NCBI RefSeq assembly: GCF_019218265.1
Contig: NZ_JAHUZE010000001.1
Span: forward strand, 992,001-1,056,000
DNA length: 64,000 bases
Origin: Maritimibacter dapengensis
GTDB taxonomy: Bacteria; Pseudomonadota; Alphaproteobacteria; Rhodobacterales; Rhodobacteraceae
Direction of reading: 5' to 3'
In this document: positions 19,512 through 29,444 of the stretch, in pieces
Layout: the number at the start of each line of letters is the position of its first letter
How positions within the stretch are numbered: the first letter of the stretch is position 1
Position numbers and translations under genes: made by a program
The notes under the pieces: generated by a model
What the model was told of the DNA's origin: nothing
Databases searched by the model: none
The model's input: only the letters and a program-made list of their open reading frames with translations

Positions 19512-20404
19512 GCGCAGAAATCATCGACGGGAAGGCTTTCGCAGCCGAGGTGCGGGCCAAGGTGGCCGAGCATGTGGCGAAACTGGCCGAGAGGGGCATC
19601 AAGCCGGGGCTGGCCGTGGTGCTCGTGGGCGAAGACCCGGCGAGCCAGGTCTACGTGCGCTCCAAGGGCAAGCAGACCGTCGAGGCGGGGATGGAGAGCT
19701 TCGAGCACAAGCTGGACGCCTCCACCTCCGAGGCCGACCTCCTTGCGCTGGTCGACAAGCTCAACAACGACCCTGCGGTGAACGGCATTCTGGTGCAGCT
19801 TCCGCTGCCTGACCACATCGACGAAGACAAGGTCATCAACGCGATCGACCCGGCGAAGGATGTGGATGGGTTCCACATCTCGAACGTGGGCCTTCTGGCG
19901 ACGGGACAAAAAGCGATGGTGCCCTGCACGCCGCTCGGTTGCCTGATGCTGCTGCGCGACTATTTCGGCTCGCTTTCGGGCAAATCGGCGGTGGTCGTGG
20001 GGCGTTCCAACATCGTTGGAAAGCCGATGGCGCAACTGCTCCTGCGTGATAGCTGCACGGTGACCATCGCGCACAGTCGCACCAAGGACATCGAGGATGT
20101 GGTGCGTCAGGCCGATATCGTGGTCGCCGCCGTGGGCCGGCCCGAGATGGTGACGGGCGACTGGCTCAAGAAAGGCGCCGTGGTGATCGACGTAGGCATC
20201 AACCGCCTGCCGCCCGCCGAAGAAGGCGCCAAGGGCAAGCTCGTGGGCGATGTCGATTTCGCCTCTGCCTCCGACGTTGCCGGTGCCATCACGCCGGTTC
20301 CGGGCGGGGTCGGGCCGATGACCATTGCCTGCCTTCTGGCCAATACGCTGACCGCGACCTGCCGCGCGAATGGGCTGGAGGAGCCCGAAGGGCTGACCGC
20401 CTGA
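19508..20404 (+). CDS. folD: Bifunctional methylene-THF dehydrogenase / methenyl-THF cyclohydrolase FolD
   Basis: The canonical FolD: NADP-dependent oxidation of 5,10-methylene-THF and hydrolysis of methenyl-THF to 10-formyl-THF. All key positions are present in the 298-residue product: YVRSK with catalytic Lys53, VQLPLP with Gln97, KDVDG with Asp120, and PCTPLG at 139-144. The Rossmann motif is [14 protein letters not shown] and the signature [10 protein letters not shown] is near the C-terminus. It overlaps the chorismate mutase-like gene (ATGA) and ends the operon begun by fhs. Confidence 0.97.
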   Translation: MSAEIIDGKAFAAEVRAKVAEHVAKLAERGIKPGLAVVLVGEDPASQVYVRSKGKQTVEAGMESFEHKLDASTSEADLLALVDKLNNDPAVNGILVQLPLPDHIDEDKVINAIDPAKDVDGFHISNVGLLATGQKAMVPCTPLGCLMLLRDYFGSLSGKSAVVVGRSNIVGKPMAQLLLRDSCTVTIAHSRTKDIEDVVRQADIVVAAVGRPEMVTGDWLKKGAVVIDVGINRLPPAEEGAKGKLVGDVDFASASDVAGAITPVPGGVGPMTIACLLANTLTATCRANGLEEPEGLTA

Positions 20405-20422
20405 CGGGCATCCAAGCTTGAT

Positions 20423-20438
20423 CTGAACGCGTGTTCAG
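20423..20438 (+). promoter_or_regulatory. Inverted-repeat operator for the TetR regulator
   Basis: CTGAAC-GCGT-GTTCAG, two perfect 6-base half-sites around a 4-base spacer, ending 13 bp before the ATG of the TetR gene. TGAAC-N4-GTTCA operators are common for TetR-family regulators of fatty-acid and efflux genes, so autoregulation is likely (inference). Confidence 0.6.
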
Positions 20439-20451
20439 TTAATCTCCCGGC

Positions 20452-21066
20452 ATGGCGCGCAAACAAGGCTCCCATGCCGGGATCACCGGCCCGAAAATCC
20501 GCGACGCGGCGCTCAGGCTTTTTGCGCGTCACGGATACGCCGCCGTCTCCATGCGCCAGATCGCGGGCGAGGTCGGGGTTCAGGCCGGGGCGCTGTATCT
20601 TTACACGCCCGACAAGCAGTCGCTTCTGTTCGATCTCATGACGAGCCACATGGAGGAGCTTCTGTCGGCCTGGGACGCGGCTGATTCCGGCGGCACGCCC
20701 TGTGACCGGCTCGAAGCCTTCGCGCGGTTCCATATCCGCTATCACCTCGATCGCCCGGACAATATCTTCATCGCCTATATGGAATTGCGGAACCTCGAGC
20801 CGGAGAATTTCGCGGTGGTCGAGGATCTGCGCGACGCCTACGAATCCCGGCTGGTCGAGATCCTCGATGCCGGGCGCGCCGATGGCAGCTTCGACATTCC
20901 CGACACGCGGCTCGCCGCGAAGGCCGCGATTTCCATGCTGAACGGCGTGACCACCTGGTATCGCGAAGGCGGACGGCTGGGGCGGGACCAGGTTGAGGCG
21001 ATTTATTGGGACATGTTGCGGAAATCGGTGTCCGCCATGCCGGAAACGGAGGCGTTGGACCGATGA
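20452..21066 (+). CDS. TetR/AcrR family transcriptional regulator
   Basis: A 204-residue one-component repressor. The N-terminal TetR helix-turn-helix is clear: AALRLFARHGYAAVSMRQIA then VQAGALYLYTPDKQSLL (residues about 15-60). The C-terminal ligand domain resembles the TetR_C_33/FadR-like group, with a conserved FHIRYHLDRPDNIFIAYME. An inverted repeat directly upstream is its probable own operator. It is followed by a secreted protein gene overlapping its stop (ATGA), which may be co-regulated. The ligand is unknown. Confidence 0.88.
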   Translation: MARKQGSHAGITGPKIRDAALRLFARHGYAAVSMRQIAGEVGVQAGALYLYTPDKQSLLFDLMTSHMEELLSAWDAADSGGTPCDRLEAFARFHIRYHLDRPDNIFIAYMELRNLEPENFAVVEDLRDAYESRLVEILDAGRADGSFDIPDTRLAAKAAISMLNGVTTWYREGGRLGRDQVEAIYWDMLRKSVSAMPETEALDR

Positions 21067-21557
21067 AGGCACTCTACTGGATAGTTGGGGCCGCTCTGGT
21101 CGCAGCGCTCGTCGCCACTGCCGCACCGGCCGAACCCCAAGGCTGCTACACCCGCCACTATTCGGAAAACCATCTGGCCGAGCATCCGGAACAGCTTGTC
21201 GCGAACATCTGGGTGGAATTCAGCACCGACACCGAAAACGGTGGATATTATGCCGGGCTGGGGGTGACGACCGTGGAGGGCGGCCATGTGGCCGGCACGG
21301 ACCTTGCGGACGGGTCATTCGAGCAAGGGCTTGTCTGTTACGGCGACCGCAACCCGGTACTCTGTGCCGTGGATTGCGACGGGGGGAGCTTCGAAGTCGT
21401 GCGCGACACGTTCGAAAGTATCGACATTCGCACAGTCTACCTGATGGTCGGCGATACGGAGGGCTGCGGCGGGGCCGTCGATATCTCCGAAGGGCCGGGT
21501 AAGCCGACGACCTACCGCCTGTTCAAATCTCCGCCCGAGGGATGCGTGGTCAATTGA
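21063..21557 (+). CDS. Secreted cysteine-rich protein, unknown function
   Basis: A 164-residue exported protein: a signal peptide (MKALYWIVGAALVAALVATA, cleavage near APAEP) then a mature domain with at least six cysteines (in QGCYTRHY, LVCYGDR, VLCAVDCDGG, EGCGGAV, EGCVVN), suggesting disulfides in the periplasm. I do not recognise a family. Its ATG overlaps the TetR stop, so it is translationally coupled to the regulator. dnaG begins 31 bp downstream. Confidence 0.7.
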   Translation: MKALYWIVGAALVAALVATAAPAEPQGCYTRHYSENHLAEHPEQLVANIWVEFSTDTENGGYYAGLGVTTVEGGHVAGTDLADGSFEQGLVCYGDRNPVLCAVDCDGGSFEVVRDTFESIDIRTVYLMVGDTEGCGGAVDISEGPGKPTTYRLFKSPPEGCVVN

Positions 21558-21588
21558 GCCTCCCTGCGACCGGGCGTATAAACGGGGC

Positions 21589-23550
21589 ATGTCGCTGCCC
21601 CCCGGATTCCTGGACGAACTTCGCACCCGCATCTCGCTGACCGATGTTGTCGGGCGCAAGGTCATGTGGGATCAGCGAAAATCCAATCAGGCCAAGGGCG
21701 ACATGTGGGCGCCGTGCCCGTTCCATCAGGAAAAGACAGCGTCTTTCCACGTCGATGACCGCAAGGGATTCTACTATTGCTTCGGCTGTCACGCGAAGGG
21801 CGACGCGATTTCCTTCGTGAAGGATACCGAAAACGTGGGCTTCATGGAGGCGATCGAGATCCTTGCCCGCGAAGCCGGGATGACGATGCCCGCCCGCGAC
21901 CCCAAGGCACAGGAAAAGGCCGACCGGCGCACCCAGCTTGCCGATGTGATGGAGCAGGCGGTGCAGTATTATCGCCTGCAACTCAAGACGAACCAGGGCG
22001 CGGGCGCGCGCGACTACCTCGACCGTCGCGGGCTGAAGGAGGATGCGCAGGAGCGCTGGAACATCGGGTTCGCGCCCGACAATCGCCACGGGATCATCAC
22101 GCACCTTCGGGAAAAGGGCGTGGCGGAAGAGCTGATCGTGGCCTCTGGCCTTGCCATCAAACCCGACGACGGCGGTCAGCCCTATGACCGGTTCCGGGGC
22201 CGCATCATCTTTCCGATCCGCGACGCGCGGGGGCGGGCGATCTCGCTTGGCGGGCGGGCGCTCGATCCGAACGCGCGGGCGAAATATCTGAACGGGCCGG
22301 AAACCGAGCTTTTCGACAAGGGCCGGTCGCTTTTCAACCACGGCCCCGCGCGCGAGGCGGCGGGCAAGTCCCAGCAACTGATCGTGGCCGAGGGCTACAT
22401 GGACGTCATCGCCCTGTCGGAGGCGGGTTTCACCGCCGCCGTGGCTCCACTTGGCACCGCGATCACCGAGGACCAGTTGCGGCTCCTGTGGCGCATCGCT
22501 CCCGAGCCGGTCATCGCGCTCGACGGCGACACGGCGGGCCTCAGGGCCGCGATGCGGGTGATCGACCTCGCCTTGCCGCTCATCGAAGCCGGCAAGAGCC
22601 TGCGCTTCGCCATCATGCCCGAGGGGCTGGACCCCGACGACCTGATCAAGGCGCAAGGGGCAGGGGCGATGCAGAAGCTGCTGGATCAGGCCCGGCCGAT
22701 GGTCAGCCTGCTGTGGCAGCGCGAGACCGAAGGCAAAGTGTTCGACAGCCCCGAGCGCAAGGCGGCACTGGACGCCGATCTGCGGGCCGCGATTTCGCGG
22801 ATTCAGGACCCGTCGATCCGCCGCCACTACGGTGACGAGATCAAAAACCTGCGCTGGACCCTGTTCAACCCGCGTCGCGATGCTCCGAAAAAGGGCGGGT
22901 TCCAGCCGCGCCGCCCCTGGGGTGCGCCGCGTATCGACCCGGCACAGGCAACGACCAAGGCATCGCTGCTCGCCGCCGCGTCAGGCGAGGTCGAGGATAC
23001 GCTGCGCGAGGCCGTGGTGCTCGCAGCCTTCATCACCCATCCGCGCCTGATCGAACGGTTCGAAGCCAAGTTCGAGCGGCTCGACATGGCGACCGACGAC
23101 CACCGCGCCATGCAGTCCGTCATCCTCGCCTTTCCCGGCGAAGACAGTGCCGATCTTCGCGAAAAAATCATCGCGGATTGCGGGGCGCGGGCGCTTGAAA
23201 AACTCTTCGCGCAAAACCATGTGCAGATCGCGCCCCCGATCCGACAGCCGGAAAACGGCGAGCTCGCCGAGCTTTGCCTGACCGAAGAGCTCGCAAAGCT
23301 CGAAGCGGCCCAGGGCGCGCGCCGTGAACTTCGCGTCGCGGCGGCCGAGATCACATCGCTGGTCGACGAGGGCCTGACCTACCGGCTCAACGAGGCGAAC
23401 CGTGCGCGGTTCGAGGCGTCGCAGGGCAAGGGCGAGGACAAAGGGCTCTATGAACGCGCCGACAACGGGTTGCTGATCGAACGGGAGAAAAAAGAGGCGT
23501 TCGCCGCGCTTCTGAAACAGATACAGGGATCGTCCGGCGGCGATGAGTGA
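21589..23550 (+). CDS. dnaG: DNA primase DnaG
   Basis: Synthesises RNA primers at the replication fork. The 653-residue product has the N-terminal CHC2 zinc ribbon (Cys43, His46, Cys64, Cys67 in CPFHQEKTASF and YYCFGCHAKGD), the RNA polymerase domain with LGGRALD, the TOPRIM acidic residues in VAEGYMDVIAL and ALDGDTAG, and a divergent C-terminal helicase-binding domain. The start is ATG 21589. It is followed by rpoD, the conserved dnaG-rpoD macromolecular synthesis arrangement (rpsU is not adjacent). Confidence 0.97.
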   Translation: MSLPPGFLDELRTRISLTDVVGRKVMWDQRKSNQAKGDMWAPCPFHQEKTASFHVDDRKGFYYCFGCHAKGDAISFVKDTENVGFMEAIEILAREAGMTMPARDPKAQEKADRRTQLADVMEQAVQYYRLQLKTNQGAGARDYLDRRGLKEDAQERWNIGFAPDNRHGIITHLREKGVAEELIVASGLAIKPDDGGQPYDRFRGRIIFPIRDARGRAISLGGRALDPNARAKYLNGPETELFDKGRSLFNHGPAREAAGKSQQLIVAEGYMDVIALSEAGFTAAVAPLGTAITEDQLRLLWRIAPEPVIALDGDTAGLRAAMRVIDLALPLIEAGKSLRFAIMPEGLDPDDLIKAQGAGAMQKLLDQARPMVSLLWQRETEGKVFDSPERKAALDADLRAAISRIQDPSIRRHYGDEIKNLRWTLFNPRRDAPKKGGFQPRRPWGAPRIDPAQATTKASLLAAASGEVEDTLREAVVLAAFITHPRLIERFEAKFERLDMATDDHRAMQSVILAFPGEDSADLREKIIADCGARALEKLFAQNHVQIAPPIRQPENGELAELCLTEELAKLEAAQGARRELRVAAAEITSLVDEGLTYRLNEANRARFEASQGKGEDKGLYERADNGLLIEREKKEAFAALLKQIQGSSGGDE

Positions 23551-23583
23551 CCGTCAGACTTCACGTTTTGACCAAAATGCAAG

Positions 23584-23661
23584 GAATCTTGGGGTATCGG
23601 GTTGGCGAATCAGTGATTCGAGAGGATGATTCGCCGGAAACGAATCATCCGTAGGTGATTC
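23584..23661 (+). promoter_or_regulatory. Cluster of six GANTC (CcrM) sites with a 10-bp hairpin upstream of rpoD
   Basis: GAATC at 23584 and 23607, GATTC at 23615 and 23628, GAATC at 23642 and GATTC at 23657: six GANTC sites in 78 bp. The fourth and fifth are the arms of a perfect inverted repeat, GGATGATTCG (23624-23633), loop CCGGAAA, CGAATCATCC (23641-23650). A second inverted pair is CGAATC-AGT-GATTCG's at 23607-23620. CcrM methylates GANTC in alphaproteobacteria, and methylation state links promoters to replication-fork passage. The hairpin could also act in the rpoD leader RNA. Confidence 0.65.
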
Positions 23662-23710
23662 GGGCGCATCGCGCCGATCACAGACCCGCCCCGCTGAAAG
23701 GGAGTGCCGC

Positions 23711-25720
<2,010 letters not shown>

Positions 25721-25729
25721 AGACTATTT

Positions 25730-26230
25730 GTGGATTACAATTTCGAAAGCGTGCCGGTCCAGTATCTCCATGCTGACCGGAATCTCTTTGTTAGTCCCGA
25801 ATACCTACTTCAACTTGATGAGGTCGACAATCCGGATGTGACACCGGGCCGTCATTGGTATGTCGACTGTCTTGTCATTAGGCCGCGTGATAATTGGGTA
25901 TTTCTCGCAGAATTCACGTTTTCTCAGTCCGTCCAAGGTTTGCGTAAACGGCTGTCTAGCTGGGCAGAACATTGGAAATATATCCCACCAGCTGTTGCTA
26001 GGGACAGTTCATTGCCAAGTGTTCCTGTTGTGCGGCCGTGGGCATTCGTTCCAGAAGCAAACGTTGAGAAAATGGTACAGGTCGCCGGATCGGTGGGTTT
26101 CGACGGACGTGGGACTTTGCCAGCATTAAAGATTACCCCATTAGAAATGACTTTACCTTGGCGATATCGTTATTGGCGGCGGGATGGCGAAGGAGAGAAG
26201 CCAAAGTCAATTCCTGAGAACATGCGTTAA
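25730..26230 (+). CDS. Hypothetical protein, AT-richer than neighbours (probably acquired)
   Basis: A 166-residue soluble protein beginning at GTG 25730, only 9 bp after the rpoD stop and without a clear ribosome binding site; a later start is possible. Base composition and codon use are visibly more A/T-rich (TTG, AAT, ATT, TTT codons) than the flanking genes, which suggests horizontal transfer. The middle holds HWYVDCLVIRPRD, then VFLAEFTFSQS and WAEHWKYIP. The Asp...Glu-x-Thr spacing is faintly like a PD-(D/E)xK nuclease core, but the Lys is missing and I do not claim it. Otherwise unrecognised. Confidence 0.6.
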   Translation: MDYNFESVPVQYLHADRNLFVSPEYLLQLDEVDNPDVTPGRHWYVDCLVIRPRDNWVFLAEFTFSQSVQGLRKRLSSWAEHWKYIPPAVARDSSLPSVPVVRPWAFVPEANVEKMVQVAGSVGFDGRGTLPALKITPLEMTLPWRYRYWRRDGEGEKPKSIPENMR

Positions 26231-26373
26231 CCCTGATGGACTGGGTTTTGCCGCGTCTTGTTCATACCTCCATTTTCAGGATTCCCAGACTCCCAAACCC
26301 GGTGTATCCTGCCTGCGCGGAGCACCGCGTCCAGCGTCCGGAAAGAGGCGCTTTGTCATTGAGGACACGAGAT

Positions 26374-26628
26374 ATGGCAGACAAAGTTGAAAAGACCCCG
26401 GCGACGCCGGAACAGATTGCGCGCAAGCGGGCGGTGAAGCTGATCGGCTACCACGCTTGGCTCACCGAATGGAAACGTGCAAACCCCGAGGCCGACAACG
26501 AAGCGCGCAAGGCCGCTTGGGTCGAGGTCAAGGGCCAGCGCCTGCGCGATGCGCGCCGGGTCGTGCGTCGGCTCGAGAAGGCCGGCCTCACGGTCGCGCC
26601 GGCACCCGAAGCGATCGCCGCCGAATAA
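26374..26628 (+). CDS. Small conserved hypothetical protein, 84 aa
   Basis: A short, basic, helical protein (KRAVKLIGYHAWLTEWKRA, then RDARRVVRRLEKAGLTV). ATG 26374 is preceded by GAGGA at about 8 bp. No membrane segment or signal. I do not recognise a family; the composition matches the GC-rich host again, unlike the gene before it. It is followed by a hairpin at 26635 that probably ends its transcript. Confidence 0.65.
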   Translation: MADKVEKTPATPEQIARKRAVKLIGYHAWLTEWKRANPEADNEARKAAWVEVKGQRLRDARRVVRRLEKAGLTVAPAPEAIAAE

Positions 26629-26634
26629 TCGAAC

Positions 26635-26660
26635 CGGGCCGCTCGAAAGGCGGCCCGCCT
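26635..26660 (+). terminator. Putative terminator hairpin
   Basis: CGGGCCGC (26635-26642), loop TCGAAAG, GCGGCCCG (26650-26657), then CCTTG. A perfect 8-bp stem just after the stop of the 84-residue protein; the T-tract is poor, so termination may be weak. Confidence 0.5.
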
Positions 26661-26693
26661 TGACCTTCACGTCGCATCGGTCAAAGTCGGTTC

Positions 26694-27182
26694 ATGAACC
26701 GTGCCTTTTCGCTCGTCCTGCTGATCGGCTTTGCGCCGACCAACGCTCAGGCTTGTAGCGCCAATGCGATGACGCTGTTTTCCTGTACCTTCGGTGGCGG
26801 GGCCAAGACCGCCGAGGTCTGCCTTGGGGCGAGCGACGTCACCTACCGCTTCGGACCCACCGGAGAGCCGCCCGAATTGGTCGTGGAGGCGACCCCGGCC
26901 CGCGTTCACCTCACCCCGTGGAACGGTATCGGCCGCGCGATCTGGGAAGAGGTCGTCTTCACCAACGCAGGCTATGACTACCTCGTTCACTATTCCGCCG
27001 AGCGCGACCCCGGCGGCGCCGTGTCAGGTGGTATCGTCGTCGCCCAAGGAGGCCGGGACGTCGCGCAACTGACTTGCGACGAAGGGTCCGTCGCCGGCGC
27101 CGATTTCTACCCGCTCTATGACGCCAAAGAGGCCGCGGGGCAGTGCTACGACCGCGCGAATTTCGTCTGGGGGCCCTGTTGA
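26694..27182 (+). CDS. Secreted protein with several cysteines, unknown function
   Basis: A 162-residue exported protein: signal peptide (MNRAFSLVLLIGFAPTNAQA, cleavage near residue 20) and a mature part with about six or seven cysteines (ACSANAM, FSCTFGG, EVCLG, LTCDEG, QCYDR, and a C-terminal Cys). It is probably periplasmic and disulfide-bonded. I do not recognise a family, and it does not look homologous to the other Cys-rich secreted protein at 21063. Its stop overlaps the TTG start of yjbQ. Confidence 0.7.
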   Translation: MNRAFSLVLLIGFAPTNAQACSANAMTLFSCTFGGGAKTAEVCLGASDVTYRFGPTGEPPELVVEATPARVHLTPWNGIGRAIWEEVVFTNAGYDYLVHYSAERDPGGAVSGGIVVAQGGRDVAQLTCDEGSVAGADFYPLYDAKEAAGQCYDRANFVWGPC

Positions 27183-27601
27183 ACACGACGTTCGAGGTTG
27201 AGACGCACGGACAGGGGACGTACGAGTTCACCCGTGACGTGACCCGCTGGGTGGCGGGCGCGGGTGTGTCGGACGGAGTGCTGACACTCTTCATCCGGCA
27301 CACATCCGCGTCGCTTCTCGTGATGGAGAACGCCGACCCCGAGGTGCAGACGGACCTCGCCACTTTTTTCGCCCGTCTGGTGCCGCCGACGACGGATCCG
27401 TCGATGTCCTACCTGACGCACACCTACGAGGGGCCGGACGACATGCCAGCGCATATCAAGGCGTCGCTCTTGCCGGTGTCTGTGCAAATTCCAATCTCGG
27501 AGGGGCGTTTGACCCTCGGAACCTGGCAAGGGCTTTACGTTTTCGAACATCGAGACCGCCCGCATCTGCGTCAGGTCGCCGCGCAGATCACCGGCAGTTG
27601 A
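27179..27601 (+). CDS. YjbQ family protein (UPF0047, thiamin phosphate synthase-like fold)
   Basis: A 140-residue protein of the UPF0047/YjbQ family. Diagnostic segments are LFIRHTSASLLVMENADPEV, HTYEGPDDMPAHIK and LTLGTWQGLYVFEHRD. The fold is a beta-barrel with a conserved metal-like His/Glu site; some members have weak thiamin phosphate synthase activity, but the true role is unsettled. I chose TTG 27179, overlapping the previous stop (TTGA); a longer in-frame start would run deep into the upstream gene. Confidence 0.85.
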   Translation: MNTTFEVETHGQGTYEFTRDVTRWVAGAGVSDGVLTLFIRHTSASLLVMENADPEVQTDLATFFARLVPPTTDPSMSYLTHTYEGPDDMPAHIKASLLPVSVQIPISEGRLTLGTWQGLYVFEHRDRPHLRQVAAQITGS

Positions 27602-27613
27602 GTCTCCAAGGCC

Positions 27614-27628
27614 ACAGGGCGCCCCTGT
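27614..27628 (+). other. Short inverted repeat after yjbQ
   Basis: ACAGGG-CGC-CCCTGT, a perfect 6-bp stem 13 bp past the yjbQ stop. There is no T-tract, so it may be a weak 3'-end hairpin rather than a terminator. Confidence 0.3.
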
Positions 27629-27676
27629 ATATCTGGTAGCGGTGTTTTCATCCTACCCAAAATGACGGGTCGGGCC

Positions 27677-27694
27677 TATAGTGCCTGTGGATAA
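27677..27694 (+). promoter_or_regulatory. -10 element and perfect DnaA box upstream of nrdR
   Basis: TATAGT (27677-27682) looks like a -10 element, and TGTGGATAA (27686-27694) is the exact complement of the consensus DnaA box TTATCCACA, placed where transcription would start. nrdR begins 50 bp downstream. A DnaA site there would tie the regulator of dNTP synthesis to replication initiation (inference). No convincing -35 was found. Confidence 0.45.
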
Positions 27695-27744
27695 GTGGGC
27701 AAAGACCCACAGCCAGAGGTGACAGGCTAAGAAAAGGAAGAGGC

Positions 27745-28218
27745 ATGCGCTGCCCGTTTTGCGGAAACATAGATACGCAGGTGAAGGATTCGCGTCCCGC
27801 CGAAGATCACGTGGCCATCCGGAGGCGGCGTTTCTGCCCGGCCTGCGGCGGGCGTTTCACCACCTATGAGCGGGTCCAGCTTCGCGATCTCGTGGTGATA
27901 AAGACCAATGGACGGCGCGAGGATTTCGACCGCGAGAAACTCGAACGGTCCATTCGGATCTCGATGCAGAAACGTCCCGTCGAGCCCGAGCGCATCGACC
28001 AGATGATTTCGGGCATCGTGCGTCGGCTCGAAAGCATGGGCGAGACCGACATCCCGTCGAAAACCATCGGCGAGATCGTGATGGAAAGCCTCGCCCGGAT
28101 CGACACGGTGGCCTATGTGCGTTTTGCCTCCGTCTACAAGAATTTCCAGGCCGCCGACGATTTCGACAAGTTCGTCAGCGAATTGCGCCCCGACATTCCG
28201 CCCGAAGAGGTGCCGTGA
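27745..28218 (+). CDS. nrdR: Transcriptional repressor NrdR of ribonucleotide reductase genes
   Basis: A 157-residue repressor that senses ATP/dATP and binds NrdR boxes of ribonucleotide reductase promoters. The N-terminal zinc ribbon has Cys3, Cys6, Cys31 and Cys34 (RCPFCG, CPACGG), and the ATP-cone follows ([20 protein letters not shown]). The length is typical. In many bacteria nrdR is adjacent to ribD; here its stop overlaps the ribD GTG by 4 bp. Confidence 0.97.
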   Translation: MRCPFCGNIDTQVKDSRPAEDHVAIRRRRFCPACGGRFTTYERVQLRDLVVIKTNGRREDFDREKLERSIRISMQKRPVEPERIDQMISGIVRRLESMGETDIPSKTIGEIVMESLARIDTVAYVRFASVYKNFQAADDFDKFVSELRPDIPPEEVP

Positions 28219-29315
28219 CCGCCGCGACCTATGACAGGTTCATGGACCTGGCCCTGTCGCTCGGGCGGCGGGGCCTTGGCAATGTCTGGCCCAACCCGGC
28301 GGTCGGTTGCGTCGTCGTGAAGGAGGGCCGCGTCGTCGGGCGCGGCTGGACCCAACCCGGCGGACGTCCACACGCCGAGGTCGTGGCGCTAGCGCAGGCG
28401 GGCGACACTGCACGCGGCGCAACCGTTTTCGTGACATTGGAGCCATGCGCCCATCACGGCGAAACCCCGCCCTGTGCCGAGGCGCTCGTCGCGGCGGGCG
28501 TGGCGCGGGTGGTGATCGCCCTGGGCGACCCCGATCCGCGCGTGAACGGGCAGGGGGCCGCATTGCTGCGAAACGCCGGGATCGACGTGGTCGAAGGCGT
28601 GCGTGCCAACGCCGCACGCCGGGATCAGGCCGGGTTTTTGTCCCGCGTCACGCGGGGCCGGCCCTTCGTCACCCTGAAGCTCGCCGCCTCGCTCGACGGG
28701 CGCATTGCCACGGCGAGCGGCGAAAGCCAGTGGATCACCGGCCCCGAGGCACGCCGCCACGTCCACGCGCTCAGAATGCGCCACGACGCGGTGATGGTCG
28801 GCGGCGGCACCGCGCGGGCTGACGACCCGACGCTGACCGTGCGCGACATGGGCGCTTTGCGCCAACCCGTGCGTGTGGTGCTGTCGCGTCATCTGGACAT
28901 CCCGATCGAAAGCAATCTCGCCCGCACGGCACACGAAGTGCCGCTCTGGCTCGCCCATGGCGACCGGGCGCAGCCAAAGACGCTGGATCGTTGGCGCGAG
29001 GTCGGCGCGGATTGCTTTTCCGTCCCGGTCGTTCAAAGCGCGCTGGACCTTTCTGCCGTGATGGACGCGCTGGCCGAGCGTGGCGTGACGCGGGTGTTCT
29101 GCGAAGGTGGCGGCGGGCTGGCCGCGTCGCTCCTGTCCGAAGGGCTGGTCGATGAGTTCGTGGGTTTCACCGCAGGAGTCGCGTTGGGCGCAGAAGGCTG
29201 GCCATCCCTTGCGGCGATGGGGGTCGGGCGTCTTGCGGAAGCGCCGCGACTGGACCTGATCGAAACGCGTGTGATCGGCGCGGACGTCATGCACCGATGG
29301 GCGAGACGCGATTGA
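28215..29315 (+). CDS. ribD: Bifunctional riboflavin deaminase-reductase RibD
   Basis: Catalyses the deamination and the ribityl side-chain reduction steps after GTP cyclohydrolase II in riboflavin synthesis. The 366-residue product has the cytidine-deaminase-like zinc site: HAE at residues 53-55, [13 protein letters not shown] with Cys78 and Cys87. The C-terminal reductase domain includes [20 protein letters not shown] and [13 protein letters not shown], and [13 protein letters not shown]. The start is GTG 28215. The next genes on the same strand of the riboflavin pathway appear only after the capsule block (ribE at 35168). Confidence 0.96.
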   Translation: MTAATYDRFMDLALSLGRRGLGNVWPNPAVGCVVVKEGRVVGRGWTQPGGRPHAEVVALAQAGDTARGATVFVTLEPCAHHGETPPCAEALVAAGVARVVIALGDPDPRVNGQGAALLRNAGIDVVEGVRANAARRDQAGFLSRVTRGRPFVTLKLAASLDGRIATASGESQWITGPEARRHVHALRMRHDAVMVGGGTARADDPTLTVRDMGALRQPVRVVLSRHLDIPIESNLARTAHEVPLWLAHGDRAQPKTLDRWREVGADCFSVPVVQSALDLSAVMDALAERGVTRVFCEGGGGLAASLLSEGLVDEFVGFTAGVALGAEGWPSLAAMGVGRLAEAPRLDLIETRVIGADVMHRWARRD

Positions 29316-29444
29316 CCCACCCGGGATGTCGCGTTTTTTGCCAGCGACCATCACCACAAGACATCGCGAAGGCGTCCCGACGTTGCTGATGCCGCCCCGG
29401 TCGCGTCGCGCGGGAGGCAGGTTCAGGTGGCCTGCATCACGCGA

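Noticed and set aside
23607-23620. Reading the GATTCG repeats before rpoD as a terminator for dnaG
   Set aside because: No T-tract follows the hairpin, and the repeated unit is the GANTC motif rather than a GC-rich stem.
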